DNA of 64,000 nt. Origin: Chryseobacterium binzhouense (GTDB lineage: Bacteria; Bacteroidota; Bacteroidia; Flavobacteriales; Weeksellaceae). The stretch spans positions 552,796 to 616,795 of the forward strand of contig NZ_VKOG01000002.1 of the NCBI RefSeq assembly GCF_007474545.1, written 5' to 3'. Every line of letters starts with the position of its first letter. The stretch's first letter is position 1. Position numbers and translations under genes: made by a program. Shown piece by piece: positions 43,308 through 51,468 of this stretch. Under the pieces are notes generated by a model. It was not told where the DNA came from, searched no databases, and worked only from the letters and a program-made list of their open reading frames with translations.

Positions 43308-43892
43308 TCAAGCTAATACAGGTGGTGGTCTCACAGAAAAGACCTCTGAAAAACAACAATCTAATGATTTGTTATTGTAATAATGAAAATCTGTTTTGTG
43401 TAGAAAATCTAATGCTATTTTAATAACATAAAATTCTGCAGTACAGCTGATTTTCAGAAGATTATAAGAATAGGAAGTGGTTGCCGAATCTTTAAAGAGA
43501 TGTGATAGAGAAAGATAATCTTGTGATGAAGGATATTCTTTTAGATTATGAAAATCAAAAGATCTCTTACGTCTTTCAAAATCATCAATTTTCTTTTTAA
43601 CTTCCTGAAAAGCCAGCTTATCTTTTTTTTCTTTTGCCGCTTTTACATTTTTTTTAAGATCGTATTTCTCTTTTAAAGTATTTTTCTCTGAATTAAATAC
43701 TATAAATTCTTTATTATTTAAACTATACTCTTTGTAAATATATTTTGAGTGAACTTTTTTGTTGAAATTCTCATCAGATGAATATATCTGCACATCACCG
43801 TGAAGTGTAATTTCCTGACTACTCCCAAAACCTTCCTGCGCATTTACAAACAGATTAAAATTGAGAAAAATAGCAAAAAGAATGAACTTCAA
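43308..43892 (-). CDS. Exported protein ending in SVRPPP (second module)
   Basis: The frame is open further upstream but has no ATG. The TTG at 43892 gives a clean signal peptide (KFILFAIFLNFNLFVNAQ), so it is chosen, leaving 194 residues. A small beta-strand part (EITLHGDVQIYSSDENFN) is followed by a Lys-rich helical stretch and a region with several aromatic residues, and the protein ends FSVRPPPVLA. It is a paralogue of the protein at 46542-47219, which has the same layout and ending. Each opens a group of secreted-protein genes. Function unknown. A TATTTTTG promoter-like box lies at 43970-43977. Confidence 0.65.
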   Translation of the reverse strand: MKFILFAIFLNFNLFVNAQEGFGSSQEITLHGDVQIYSSDENFNKKVHSKYIYKEYSLNNKEFIVFNSEKNTLKEKYDLKKNVKAAKEKKDKLAFQEVKKKIDDFERRKRSFDFHNLKEYPSSQDYLSLSHLFKDSATTSYSYNLLKISCTAEFYVIKIALDFLHKTDFHYYNNKSLDCCFSEVFSVRPPPVLA

Positions 43893-44077
43893 TCCCGGAA
43901 AAGAAATTGTTAGATTTTTATATAAGTTAGTATTTAATAAATGTATTTTCAAAAAGACGTGGTATTTTGCAAAAATAGCAATTATTCTGACAAATAATAT
44001 GAATTTCAAATTAATATTATAAAAAAAATTGCTTTCAACAATAGAAAGCAATTTATAATTATATTATTCTTAATATA

Positions 44078-44836
44078 TCATTGAATCGGCTCCAATATTT
44101 TTAATGATGATGAAGTTCCTGCCATAGTGGTACTCAATACTGCCGTATTTTGTGACTGACCAATCGTTAAAGTACTGCCTACAGGAACATTTCTTTGGGC
44201 ACATGCAAATTTATAACTGTGAGTCCCTACACTTAAATTGGGTATAGAAGCATTTAAAGTAAGTATTCGATACGAACCTGATGCGCCACTTACAATTCCG
44301 GTTCGTGTAAATTTCAACTGATCATCAATATATATCCCGCAGCCAAACGATCCTGTTGCATCTGTACCGGTAACCTGTGCCACTGTCTGCACAAAAATAT
44401 TGACAATATTTGTAGCTTTTGTTATTCTGAAAGTAGGTTCACTAACACCTGCAATTTCAACCCATGAAGCGGGAAGAGTCTGATTTTCAGTATAAGGTAT
44501 ACCATTTGCTCCCGTTCCGTCAAAAGAAGCTCCTACAGTAGTTGATTTTAATGATGATCCAGTAAGGACAAATCCATCCAGATAACCATTAGGCAAGTCA
44601 AATTTTTTCCAAGTAGGATTAGCTGCTCCATTAGCAGAAATCAAATCCCCTGCTGTCCCGGAGTTTCCAACAGCTGAGTTTGTACCTCCCAGGTTGATTT
44701 CATTATTTATATTCATCGTTCCGTTAACATCTAAAGTAGACCGTGGTACTGTTGTGCCGACTCCAACATTTCCGGTTTGTGCTAATAGAGCATTCAGATT
44801 CATTATCACGGATAAAAACAAAATATATTTTTTCAT
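44078..44836 (-). CDS. Secreted tail-fibre-like protein (paralogue 3)
   Basis: The protein has 252 residues and a signal peptide (ending ALLAQ). It begins with VGVGTTVPRSTLDVNGTM, the motif that in phage tail fibres and many Bacteroidetes surface proteins precedes a trimeric stalk. The C-terminal half has FGCGIYIDDQLKFTR and LSVGTHSYKFACAQR, which match FACGIFIDDQLRAIR and LSAGPHTVKVACRR of the paralogue at 45669-46475, and similar parts at 44849-45664. The three genes lie in tandem with gaps of 4 and 12 bases. They probably form related subunits or variants of one surface structure. Confidence 0.75.
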   Translation of the reverse strand: MKKYILFLSVIMNLNALLAQTGNVGVGTTVPRSTLDVNGTMNINNEINLGGTNSAVGNSGTAGDLISANGAANPTWKKFDLPNGYLDGFVLTGSSLKSTTVGASFDGTGANGIPYTENQTLPASWVEIAGVSEPTFRITKATNIVNIFVQTVAQVTGTDATGSFGCGIYIDDQLKFTRTGIVSGASGSYRILTLNASIPNLSVGTHSYKFACAQRNVPVGSTLTIGQSQNTAVLSTTMAGTSSSLKILEPIQ

Positions 44837-44848
44837 TGTAACTACTTA

Positions 44849-45664
44849 TTAAGGATTATACACAGGAACTGTATTGCCTGCATTTGGTTTTTCATACGTT
44901 TCTATGACTAAAGAAGATTTAGTCATAAAATCATTCAAATTATTGGCAATATTTTTTCCTATTCCCAATTGACCGGTAAAAGCATTGATATTAGCTCTCT
45001 TCTTACATGCAACTCTTGCAGCATGATTTCCTGTAGGCAAATCTTTCACTACAGCAATCAAATCATAAGTGTAAAAAGGGGTTACAGCAGCTCCTGGCTG
45101 ATTAAGGGTGTACACACGAATTCCTTTAAGTAAATCATCTACAAAAATACCACACGAGAAATCTGCAGCTGTAAACTGATTTGCAGATTCTAGATGGGCA
45201 ATCGTTTCGAATGTTAATATAGATATATTTTGTGTATTATCTATTTGAAAACTACGCTGAAGCTCTGTAATCTCAGTTCCGGCAAAACTTGCGAAAGTTT
45301 GATTCAAAGTATGTAATTGAAATCCTGAGCCAGCAGTATTAGCTGCGAAAATAATTCCGTTGCGTGTTTCACTAGCCTCATTATTAAAGATTGTATATAA
45401 AAAAGGATCAAAATCTGGTCTTCTTATAACTTTCCAAACAGGAGGGTTATTGGCTCCCTGAGAAACCAGAACCGAACCCACATCACCCAACAATCCGTTT
45501 ACGCTGTCAGAACCGCCCAGATAAATTCTGTTTCTTATGCTTAAATTACCCTGCACATCTAATCTTGCTCTTGGTGTTTCAGTATTGATGCCTACTTGAG
45601 AAAAAGCAAGACCATTTATGAAAATCATTGCAAGAACAACTATATATTTATTAAAAATCATCAT
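44849..45664 (-). CDS. Secreted tail-fibre-like protein (paralogue 2)
   Basis: The protein has 271 residues and a signal peptide (ending LAFSQ), followed by VGINTETPRARLDVQGNLSI. The C-terminal domain carries FSCGIFVDDLLKGIR and LPTGNHAARVACKKR as in its two paralogues. The middle part (about 80-150) is the most divergent of the three, as expected for a variable head or binding face. It lies 12 bases before paralogue 3 and 4 bases after paralogue 1. Confidence 0.75.
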   Translation of the reverse strand: MMIFNKYIVVLAMIFINGLAFSQVGINTETPRARLDVQGNLSIRNRIYLGGSDSVNGLLGDVGSVLVSQGANNPPVWKVIRRPDFDPFLYTIFNNEASETRNGIIFAANTAGSGFQLHTLNQTFASFAGTEITELQRSFQIDNTQNISILTFETIAHLESANQFTAADFSCGIFVDDLLKGIRVYTLNQPGAAVTPFYTYDLIAVVKDLPTGNHAARVACKKRANINAFTGQLGIGKNIANNLNDFMTKSSLVIETYEKPNAGNTVPVYNP

Positions 45665-45668
45665 TTGT

Positions 45669-46475
45669 CTAATATATTATTTTAACCTGTTCACTGACAT
45701 CAAACTTCAATATTGATCTCAGCATAAAATTATTTACTGTCTGTGTACCATCTGTAGTAGTTCTACCAATTGCAAAGTGATACCCAGTTGCACTTGAGGT
45801 AATTCTTCTGCAAGCCACTTTTACCGTGTGAGGTCCCGCTGAAAGATTGTTTACAGTATAGCTTAATGTAAAAATTGACTGATTTTTTGCCCCTTTGTTG
45901 TTTATCGCATTAATTTGGTCTGCTCTGATCGCTCTGAGCTGATCATCTATAAAGATTCCACAGGCAAAACGCACAAACGCACCTGTAGTTGTCCCTACAT
46001 TAGACATCTCCAAACCTGTCTGAAATAAAAAATTAGTTCGGTTCAATGTATTTTTAATCGTGAAGCTTGAAGCTAAGTCTGTTATTGGACTCCATACAGG
46101 ACTAGAGGAAGTAATACTTTCTCCAAACGGACTGATTGCTATACCGTCACCTGTACTTGTATTACCAAAGTTAATTCCGATTTCATCAGTAGTTGCATTA
46201 GATTCAGTAATTCTATATTCGTCCTGTTCAAAAAAACCAAGTTTGGAAGTTTTCCATTCCGGAGTTACATTATCTCCTTGCGAAACTAGTATTTGATTAT
46301 TTGTTCCCGGGTTACCGTTTGTCGTTTTTGTTCCCCCCACCCTAAGCTCATTTCTTAAGGTAATATCTCCATTCACATCAAGCGTAGACTGTGGCACCGT
46401 AGTATTTATTCCTACTTGAGCAAATGAAATAACACCGGCAAACAATGCCGATATCATTATGCATTTAAATTCCAT
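45669..46475 (-). CDS. Secreted tail-fibre-like protein (paralogue 1)
   Basis: The protein has 268 residues and a signal peptide (ending VISFAQ), followed by VGINTTVPQSTLDVNGDITL. The C-terminal domain has FACGIFIDDQLRAIR and the ACRR motif. It is the first of three tandem paralogues and follows the SVRPPP protein gene by 66 bases. No known catalytic motif is present. Confidence 0.75.
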   Translation of the reverse strand: MEFKCIMISALFAGVISFAQVGINTTVPQSTLDVNGDITLRNELRVGGTKTTNGNPGTNNQILVSQGDNVTPEWKTSKLGFFEQDEYRITESNATTDEIGINFGNTSTGDGIAISPFGESITSSSPVWSPITDLASSFTIKNTLNRTNFLFQTGLEMSNVGTTTGAFVRFACGIFIDDQLRAIRADQINAINNKGAKNQSIFTLSYTVNNLSAGPHTVKVACRRITSSATGYHFAIGRTTTDGTQTVNNFMLRSILKFDVSEQVKIIY

Positions 46476-46541
46476 AATATTAAATTAATTGATAAATAAA
46501 AATTGAATTGGTTATTCAGTTTTTGTTGGTTTAAGATTGCT

Positions 46542-47219
46542 TTAGCAATCAAGCACTTGCATAGGTGGAGGTCTTACAGAATAAAATGTGGAATAATGAT
46601 AAGTAGAATATACACTTTTATAAAGTGCGTATTTCTGACTGTAAACAAATTCTAAGCTTACGTTTATTTTCTCTGTGAACTTAAGAAAATATTTTAGAAA
46701 ATTATATGTAGACGTTTCGTGTACAAACGAAGTATTAATACTTTTACCGGTGTTCAGATGCTCATCAGAAGGCACGTTATTAAACTTATAACTAATAACT
46801 TTCCTTTTTTTAAGATAAATTTTAGTTTTAGCTAAAAGCTTTTCTTCTGTTTTTGCTTCTGTCGCTAATACTTTTCTATGATCTTTATCTGAAATTTCTT
46901 TGTTAGATTGTTCGCCTTTAACAATTAGTCGGGTTTTATCAGCAGAAATTGTAAGACTGACTTCGGATTTATTTACCGTTATGGTTTTATCAGTAATCTG
47001 TTGAGTAAAATCAGGATCTCCCGAATATATAAAAGCTCCCTCTGATACATATATCTGACTTTGCTGAGGTTCATCAACATTTTGGGCTAATACGTTGTTG
47101 AGGAAAGAAACAAACAACAATAAAAATAAAGACAAATATTTTACATTTTTGTCTTTACCATATTGATTTGACTTCTTGCCTAAAAAAGCTGCAGCGATGA
47201 TATTGTATTTTTTTTGCAA
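46542..47219 (-). CDS. Exported protein ending in SVRPPP (first module)
   Basis: The frame is open from a TTG at 47219 and has no ATG before the signal peptide (YLSLFLLLFVSFLNNVLAQ). A promoter-like TATCTTTG (47217-47224) overlaps that TTG, so the true start lies downstream. The ATG at 47159-47161 is out of frame by one base; one more A in the A-run at 47146-47150 would give MVKTKNVKYLSLF with a proper signal. So the gene is either frameshifted, wrongly sequenced here or begins at a non-ATG codon. The mature part has YVSEGAFIYSGDPDFTQ, a Lys-rich helix and the ending FYSVRPPPMQVLDC. It is paralogous to the gene at 43308-43892 and opens the cluster. Confidence 0.6.
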   Translation of the reverse strand: MQKKYNIIAAAFLGKKSNQYGKDKNVKYLSLFLLLFVSFLNNVLAQNVDEPQQSQIYVSEGAFIYSGDPDFTQQITDKTITVNKSEVSLTISADKTRLIVKGEQSNKEISDKDHRKVLATEAKTEEKLLAKTKIYLKKRKVISYKFNNVPSDEHLNTGKSINTSFVHETSTYNFLKYFLKFTEKINVSLEFVYSQKYALYKSVYSTYHYSTFYSVRPPPMQVLDC

Positions 47220-47319
47220 AGATACAAAACAATATTTACAGTATTACAGCATAAACACTTTACAAAATTCATATTATCAATCATGATAATTTCATTTAAT
47301 TCTACTGATAAAATAAAAA

Positions 47320-47344
47320 AAGCTGCTCCTATATGGAACAGCTT
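47320..47344 (-). terminator. Terminator of the rplKAJL operon
   Basis: A 10-bp stem (47320-47329 with 47335-47344, one G-U pair on the minus strand) is followed by a run of T on the minus strand. It lies 22 bases after the rplL stop and isolates the ribosomal operon from the secreted-protein cluster. Confidence 0.9.
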
Positions 47345-47365
47345 CAAATATTGTAAGAAAATGAA

Positions 47366-47734
47366 TTACTTCAATTCTACTTCAGCACCAGCTTCTTCTA
47401 ATTGCTTCTTAAGAGCTTCAGCTTCGTCTTTAGAGATACCAGTCTTGATTGGAGCAGGAGCACCATCTACGATATCTTTAGCTTCTTTAAGACCAGCACC
47501 AGTTAAATCTTTTACCAATTTAACGATAGCTAATTTAGAAGCACCTGCAGACTTAAGAATTACGTCGAATTCTGTTTTTTCTTCAGCAGCTTCACCTGCA
47601 CCACCACCTGCAACAACTACTGCAGCAGCAGCTGGCTCAATTCCGTACTCATCCTTAAGGATAGCAGCTAATTCATTTACGTCTTTTACTGTTAAGTTTA
47701 CTAGCGTTTCAGCTAAATTTTTTAAATCTGACAT
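47366..47734 (-). CDS. rplL: Ribosomal protein L7/L12
   Basis: The 122-residue stalk protein recruits translation factors. An N-terminal dimerisation part, an Ala/Gly-rich hinge (about residues 36-54, [13 protein letters not shown]) and a C-terminal domain with [12 protein letters not shown] and [17 protein letters not shown] are all typical. It lies 46 bases after rplJ and is the last gene of the operon. Confidence 0.99.
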   Translation of the reverse strand: MSDLKNLAETLVNLTVKDVNELAAILKDEYGIEPAAAAVVVAGGGAGEAAEEKTEFDVILKSAGASKLAIVKLVKDLTGAGLKEAKDIVDGAPAPIKTGISKDEAEALKKQLEEAGAEVELK

Positions 47735-47780
47735 TGTTGTAATGTTTTTGTTGATTATTTATTTAATTTTTTGAGTGTAA

Positions 47781-48368
47781 TTATTCAGCAGCTGGAGTTT
47801 CTCCTTCAGCAGCTGGAGTTTCCGGAGTTTCAGTAGCAGGAGCCTCTTCTGCCGCAGGTGCAGCTTCTTCAGCTTTAGCTTCTACTGTCTCAGGTTTGTT
47901 TTGAAGAGCAGAAACAACTCTTTGGATTGGAGACTGAAGTAATCCGATAATTTCTCCGATCATTTCTTCTCTAGACTTGATGTTTGCCAACATCTCCAGG
48001 TTGTTGTCACCAACATAGAAAGTTTCCTGTACGAAAGCAGACTTCAATGCAGGTTTCTCTTCTTTTTTTCTAAAGTCTTTGATTAATTTTGCCGGAGCAT
48101 TAGCTGTTTCAGCAATCATTAATGCAGAGTTACCTTTAAAAGTCTGGAACATTTCAGAATAATCTACTCCTTCAATCTGTTCCATTGCTTTTTGCAAAAG
48201 TGTATTTTTCACCACTTTTACTTTAATATTTTGCTTGAAAGCCTGTCTTCTGAAGTCAGAAGATTTAGCAGCGTTCAAACCATCTAGATCTGCTACATAA
48301 ACTACTTTAGCATCCTGAAGCAAATCTTTGATCTCTTGTATTGCTACAACTTTTTGGTCTTTTGTCAT
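47781..48368 (-). CDS. rplJ: Ribosomal protein L10
   Basis: The 195-residue protein forms the base of the L7/L12 stalk. The core (residues 1 to about 155) is normal (DLDGLNAAKSSDFRRQAF; KVVKNTLLQKAME). A tail of about 40 residues rich in Ala, Glu, Pro and Thr follows, which is longer than in most bacteria and is probably disordered. Repeats in the tail (AAEGETPAAE type) may vary in length between strains. The start lies 17 bases after rplA. Confidence 0.98.
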   Translation of the reverse strand: MTKDQKVVAIQEIKDLLQDAKVVYVADLDGLNAAKSSDFRRQAFKQNIKVKVVKNTLLQKAMEQIEGVDYSEMFQTFKGNSALMIAETANAPAKLIKDFRKKEEKPALKSAFVQETFYVGDNNLEMLANIKSREEMIGEIIGLLQSPIQRVVSALQNKPETVEAKAEEAAPAAEEAPATETPETPAAEGETPAAE

Positions 48369-48385
48369 TGTCTTAAGGATTATAA

Positions 48386-49078
48386 TTAGTTAACAGATTT
48401 AGTATCAATTGCAATACCCGGACTCATTGTAGAAGAAAGATAGATAGACTTCACATAAGTACCTTTAGCAGCAGTTGGCTTCATTTTGATCAAAGTAGAG
48501 ATTAATTCCTGAGCATTCTCCTTGATTTTAGCAGCATCGAAAGATACTTTACCAATACCAGCGTGGATAATACCGTATTTATCTACTTTAAAGTCAATTT
48601 TACCCGCTTTTACTTCAGTTACTGCTTTACCAATTTCCATTGTTACAGTACCTGATTTTGGGTTAGGCATCAAACCTCTTGGTCCTAATACTCTACCCAA
48701 TGGTCCTAATTTACCCATAACAGCCGGCATTGTAACGATAACGTCAACATCTGTCCAACCGTCTTTTATTTTTTGTAAATATTCATCAAGACCTACATAG
48801 TCTGCACCAGCTTCTTTAGCCTCAGCTTCTTTATCCGGAGTTACTAAAGCCAATACTTTAACATCTTTACCGGTACCGTGAGGAAGAGATACAACACCTC
48901 TTACCATTTGGTTTGCTTTTCTTGGATCTACACCCAATCTTACAGCGATATCTACAGAAGCATCAAACTTTGCAGTATTCACCTCTTTTACAAGAGCAGA
49001 ACCTTCTTCAAGATTATAGATTCTTCCTTTTTCTACTTTGCTTAAAGCTTCCTTTTGCTTTTTAGTCAATTTTGCCAT
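48386..49078 (-). CDS. rplA: Ribosomal protein L1
   Basis: The 230-residue protein binds the L1 stalk of 23S rRNA and, in many bacteria, the mRNA of its own operon. Typical stretches are [12 protein letters not shown], and [19 protein letters not shown]. It follows rplK by 11 bases. If autoregulation operates here, its target would be in the rplK leader. Confidence 0.99.
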   Translation of the reverse strand: MAKLTKKQKEALSKVEKGRIYNLEEGSALVKEVNTAKFDASVDIAVRLGVDPRKANQMVRGVVSLPHGTGKDVKVLALVTPDKEAEAKEAGADYVGLDEYLQKIKDGWTDVDVIVTMPAVMGKLGPLGRVLGPRGLMPNPKSGTVTMEIGKAVTEVKAGKIDFKVDKYGIIHAGIGKVSFDAAKIKENAQELISTLIKMKPTAAKGTYVKSIYLSSTMSPGIAIDTKSVN

Positions 49079-49089
49079 TTCTCTAAGTA

Positions 49090-49536
49090 TTAAGCGTTAA
49101 AAGTTGGTTTAGTTCCTGTTACTCTTAATCCCATAGATCTAGCAGTACCTGCAACCATAGAAACTGCAGAATCCAAAGTAAAACAGTTAAGATCGGTCAT
49201 CTTGTCCTCAGCGATCTTCTGAACCTGAGCCCAAGATACAGCACCTACTTTGTTTCTGTTTGGTTCTCCGGAACCACCTTTGATTTTAGCCGCATCCATC
49301 AACTGGATTGCTGCAGGAGGAGTTTTGATTACGAATTCAAAAGATTTGTCTTCGTACACTGTAATTACTACAGGTAAAACTTGTCCTGGCTTATCTTGAG
49401 TTCTTCCGTTAAATTGCTTACAAAACTCCATGATGTTCACACCTGCAGAACCCAAAGCCGGACCTACTGGCGGAGAAGGGTTAGCAGCGCCACCTTTCAC
49501 CTGAAGTTTTACCATTTTAAAGACTTTTTTAGCCAT
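49090..49536 (-). CDS. rplK: Ribosomal protein L11
   Basis: The 148-residue protein binds the GTPase-associated centre of 23S rRNA. It has the N-terminal [20 protein letters not shown] and C-terminal [12 protein letters not shown]. It is the first gene of the rplKAJL operon, preceded by an excellent promoter and a leader of about 90 nt. Confidence 0.99.
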   Translation of the reverse strand: MAKKVFKMVKLQVKGGAANPSPPVGPALGSAGVNIMEFCKQFNGRTQDKPGQVLPVVITVYEDKSFEFVIKTPPAAIQLMDAAKIKGGSGEPNRNKVGAVSWAQVQKIAEDKMTDLNCFTLDSAVSMVAGTARSMGLRVTGTKPTFNA

Positions 49537-49662
49537 TTTTTATTTTTTAAATTTGAATAATTAATGAGTTTGGAAGCATTTATTATTCAGTAGGTTACCT
49601 ACTCACATACAGCAACCCTACTTTCGGATGGCAAAATTATGAAATATTTTCTAACTAGCAAA
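49537..49662 (-). promoter_or_regulatory. Promoter and leader of rplKAJL
   Basis: On the minus strand TTTG (49659-49662), exactly 19 nt, and TAATTTTG (49632-49639) match the Bacteroidetes consensus. The leader of about 90 nt contains a small hairpin AGTAGG-TAA-CCTACT (49589-49603) beside a further GTAGGGTTGC segment, a possible site for L1-dependent feedback. The RNA fold was judged by eye only. Confidence 0.75.
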
Positions 49663-49694
49663 AGCAATTCGTTGATTTTTATAAAGAAACTAAT

Positions 49695-50357
49695 TTAGGG
49701 CAAAATTTTTGGTCCTAAAATTTCCATCCATAATACATACCCCAAAACACCTCCTGCAAAACCTGATAAAATGAAAGTAAACCTCTGACTTATAGGAATA
49801 AATTTAAAAATGACGATTGAAATTATAATTTAACCTACAAAACCTGTAATTATATCAAGTGTAAAAACGGGCAATCCTAATTTTAGAGAAATACGACTTT
49901 CATCACCTTTCTGCATGATCAGCCCTTGAAAAAGATAAACAGCTATTATCATAAAAGAAATTGCTGTTTGTCTAAGCCAGAACATTGCCATGAAAACCAT
50001 TGCCCAATGCTTCCTTTCTAATCTTGATCTTTTTAATATTTCATTTTTGAATTCATATAATAACAAAAAACCCAATGTTCCTGTTAACATGGTCTGAATT
50101 GGTCCGCCTAAAGAAATCAATATACTTTCCCATTTAAAGAGATGACGATAATTCTCATTTTTTATTGTTCTCATATAGGAATAATGTATCTCTCCATCCA
50201 TTCCTAGAATTTCAACCACAACAAAGTGCCCAAACTCATGAGACAATGTACCTACCACAGTCATCAAAACAAATATCATCAATAGTTTCATGAGCAGTTT
50301 TTGATAAACCTTAAACTCAATCAAATCTTTCACTAAATTATTAATTCTTTCTTTCAT
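49695..50357 (-). pseudogene. Membrane zinc-metalloprotease-like gene (HEFGH) with an in-frame stop
   Basis: The frame from ATG 50357 encodes 175 residues with SHEFGHFVVVEILGMDG in the first membrane part and SLGGPIQTMLTGTLGF later. These are the HExxH and a region recalling peptidase M50-like membrane proteins. The frame meets TAA at 49830-49832 but continues in the same frame for 44 more codons with plainly coding character (RFTFILSGFAGGVLGYVLW, ending EILGPKILP), then stops at 49695. The gene is thus truncated by a nonsense change, unless misread. The shortened protein keeps the zinc motif and may be partly active. It is probably co-transcribed with the gene at 50362. Confidence 0.65.
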
Positions 50358-50361
50358 TAGA

Positions 50362-50886
50362 TTAGCTAAAAAAATGAGAAAAAATATCTTGAAGCTTAAA
50401 AAACTTCATAATAACGGTACTTATGAAAAATAGTAAAATAAAAATAACATCTCTCCTTACAAATTTATACTTTGCAAAAAAATATCCCGAATTAATAGCT
50501 CCACATACGTATAATATAATAAGAGTTTTATAATATTCTTCTACACTGAGATCTATCATATTTTTATATCCTTCAAAGCGATATGGAAAAAAGTCATTAA
50601 AAACATTATATAATAAAATAGTGAAAAAATAAAGGCAAAACAACCTGAGAATAAAGTCTAGCCTATCTTTTAAAAACAAATTGAGAAAGTGTAGAATTAT
50701 TAAAAAAACAACTATAAAAATGGGATAAGTAGCCACGTAATAAATACCAATTGCCCCAATTAAAAATGGAGCAATTGACGAATATGTATTTTCTACTACT
50801 ATATTGATAATAATTATGAGCAAAAATGTTTTAATAAAGTACTTCATTAATTTCAGCAATAGTTTTCTTATACAAGAAGCCAACAT
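50362..50886 (-). CDS. Membrane protein of unknown function between nusG and rplK
   Basis: The protein has up to 174 residues and about five membrane helices, and is very AT-rich. Two ATG starts are possible: 50886 and 50847 (MKYFIKTFLLIIIINI, the more usual look). It lies 4 bases before the HEFGH gene, so the two are coupled. No family is recognised. Its presence in the nusG-rplK gap is not typical for the phylum. Confidence 0.6.
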   Translation of the reverse strand: MLASCIRKLLLKLMKYFIKTFLLIIIINIVVENTYSSIAPFLIGAIGIYYVATYPIFIVVFLIILHFLNLFLKDRLDFILRLFCLYFFTILLYNVFNDFFPYRFEGYKNMIDLSVEEYYKTLIILYVCGAINSGYFFAKYKFVRRDVIFILLFFISTVIMKFFKLQDIFSHFFS

Positions 50887-51420
50887 CTTTTATTACATTA
50901 TAATATAGCATTAAGATTTGCATTACTGCTATTCTTTGTCGTAAAGATTCTATCAAAGAAAAAATCTGATCTCTCATTTCACTGTTCAAGATTTTTACCG
51001 CGATAATGAAAAACAGTTACTGCTTCAAGATTTTCCAAATTACTTCATCTCCTGTTTCATTACCGACATTATAAACATTAATCCCCGTAGATTATCAAAA
51101 TGATCAGCATTTGTTAGGGGAAGCAGTAAGAATAACTTTTTCTTTCATAAAATATGTTTAATTATTAGGTAACAAACATACTACTAAAAGTTCTAAAAAC
51201 AACAAACACAAGCATATAAAATATTGATTTTCAATACACTTAAAAATAAATAAATGATTCTTATGTTAAAATTTAAATAATATATTATTGTTAGAATTTT
51301 TTTAAAAATATATGATTATGAAATCTAAAACTTAAATAAATAAAAAGACTAAATTGAAAATATACTTATTTTTTTTCACAATCATTTGCATAACATAACT
51401 CACAAGAAGTTAATAAAATA
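50887..51420. other. Gene-poor AT-rich stretch with possible remnants
   Basis: About 530 bases without an intact gene. On the minus strand (about 51010-51080) a short frame reads GINVYNVGNETGDEVIWKIL and ends after KQ. Just before it (about 51105-51150) another reads MKEKVILTASPNKC and stops. They look like parts of one decayed small gene, but neither can be named. The rest (51150-51400) is extremely AT-rich without visible structure. Confidence 0.4.
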
Positions 51421-51449
51421 AAAATACCGCTCATTCTGAACGGTATTTT
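51421..51449 (-). terminator. Terminator of the secE-nusG unit
   Basis: The stem AAAATACCG (51421-51429) pairs with CGGTATTTT (51441-51449), followed on the minus strand by TTATTTTATT. It lies 20 bases after nusG and separates it from the genes before rplK. Confidence 0.85.
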
Positions 51450-51468
51450 CTATTCTAATAAGTATAAT

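Noticed and set aside
44078-46475. Prophage tail genes
   Set aside because: All have signal peptides, and no other phage gene (capsid, terminase, integrase) is present; the similarity to tail fibres is a shared stalk motif of surface proteins.
47214-47774. A 186-codon plus-strand frame opposite rplL
   Set aside because: Its Ala/Ser-rich part is the mirror image of the Ala-rich rplL hinge; it has no start context and no known features.
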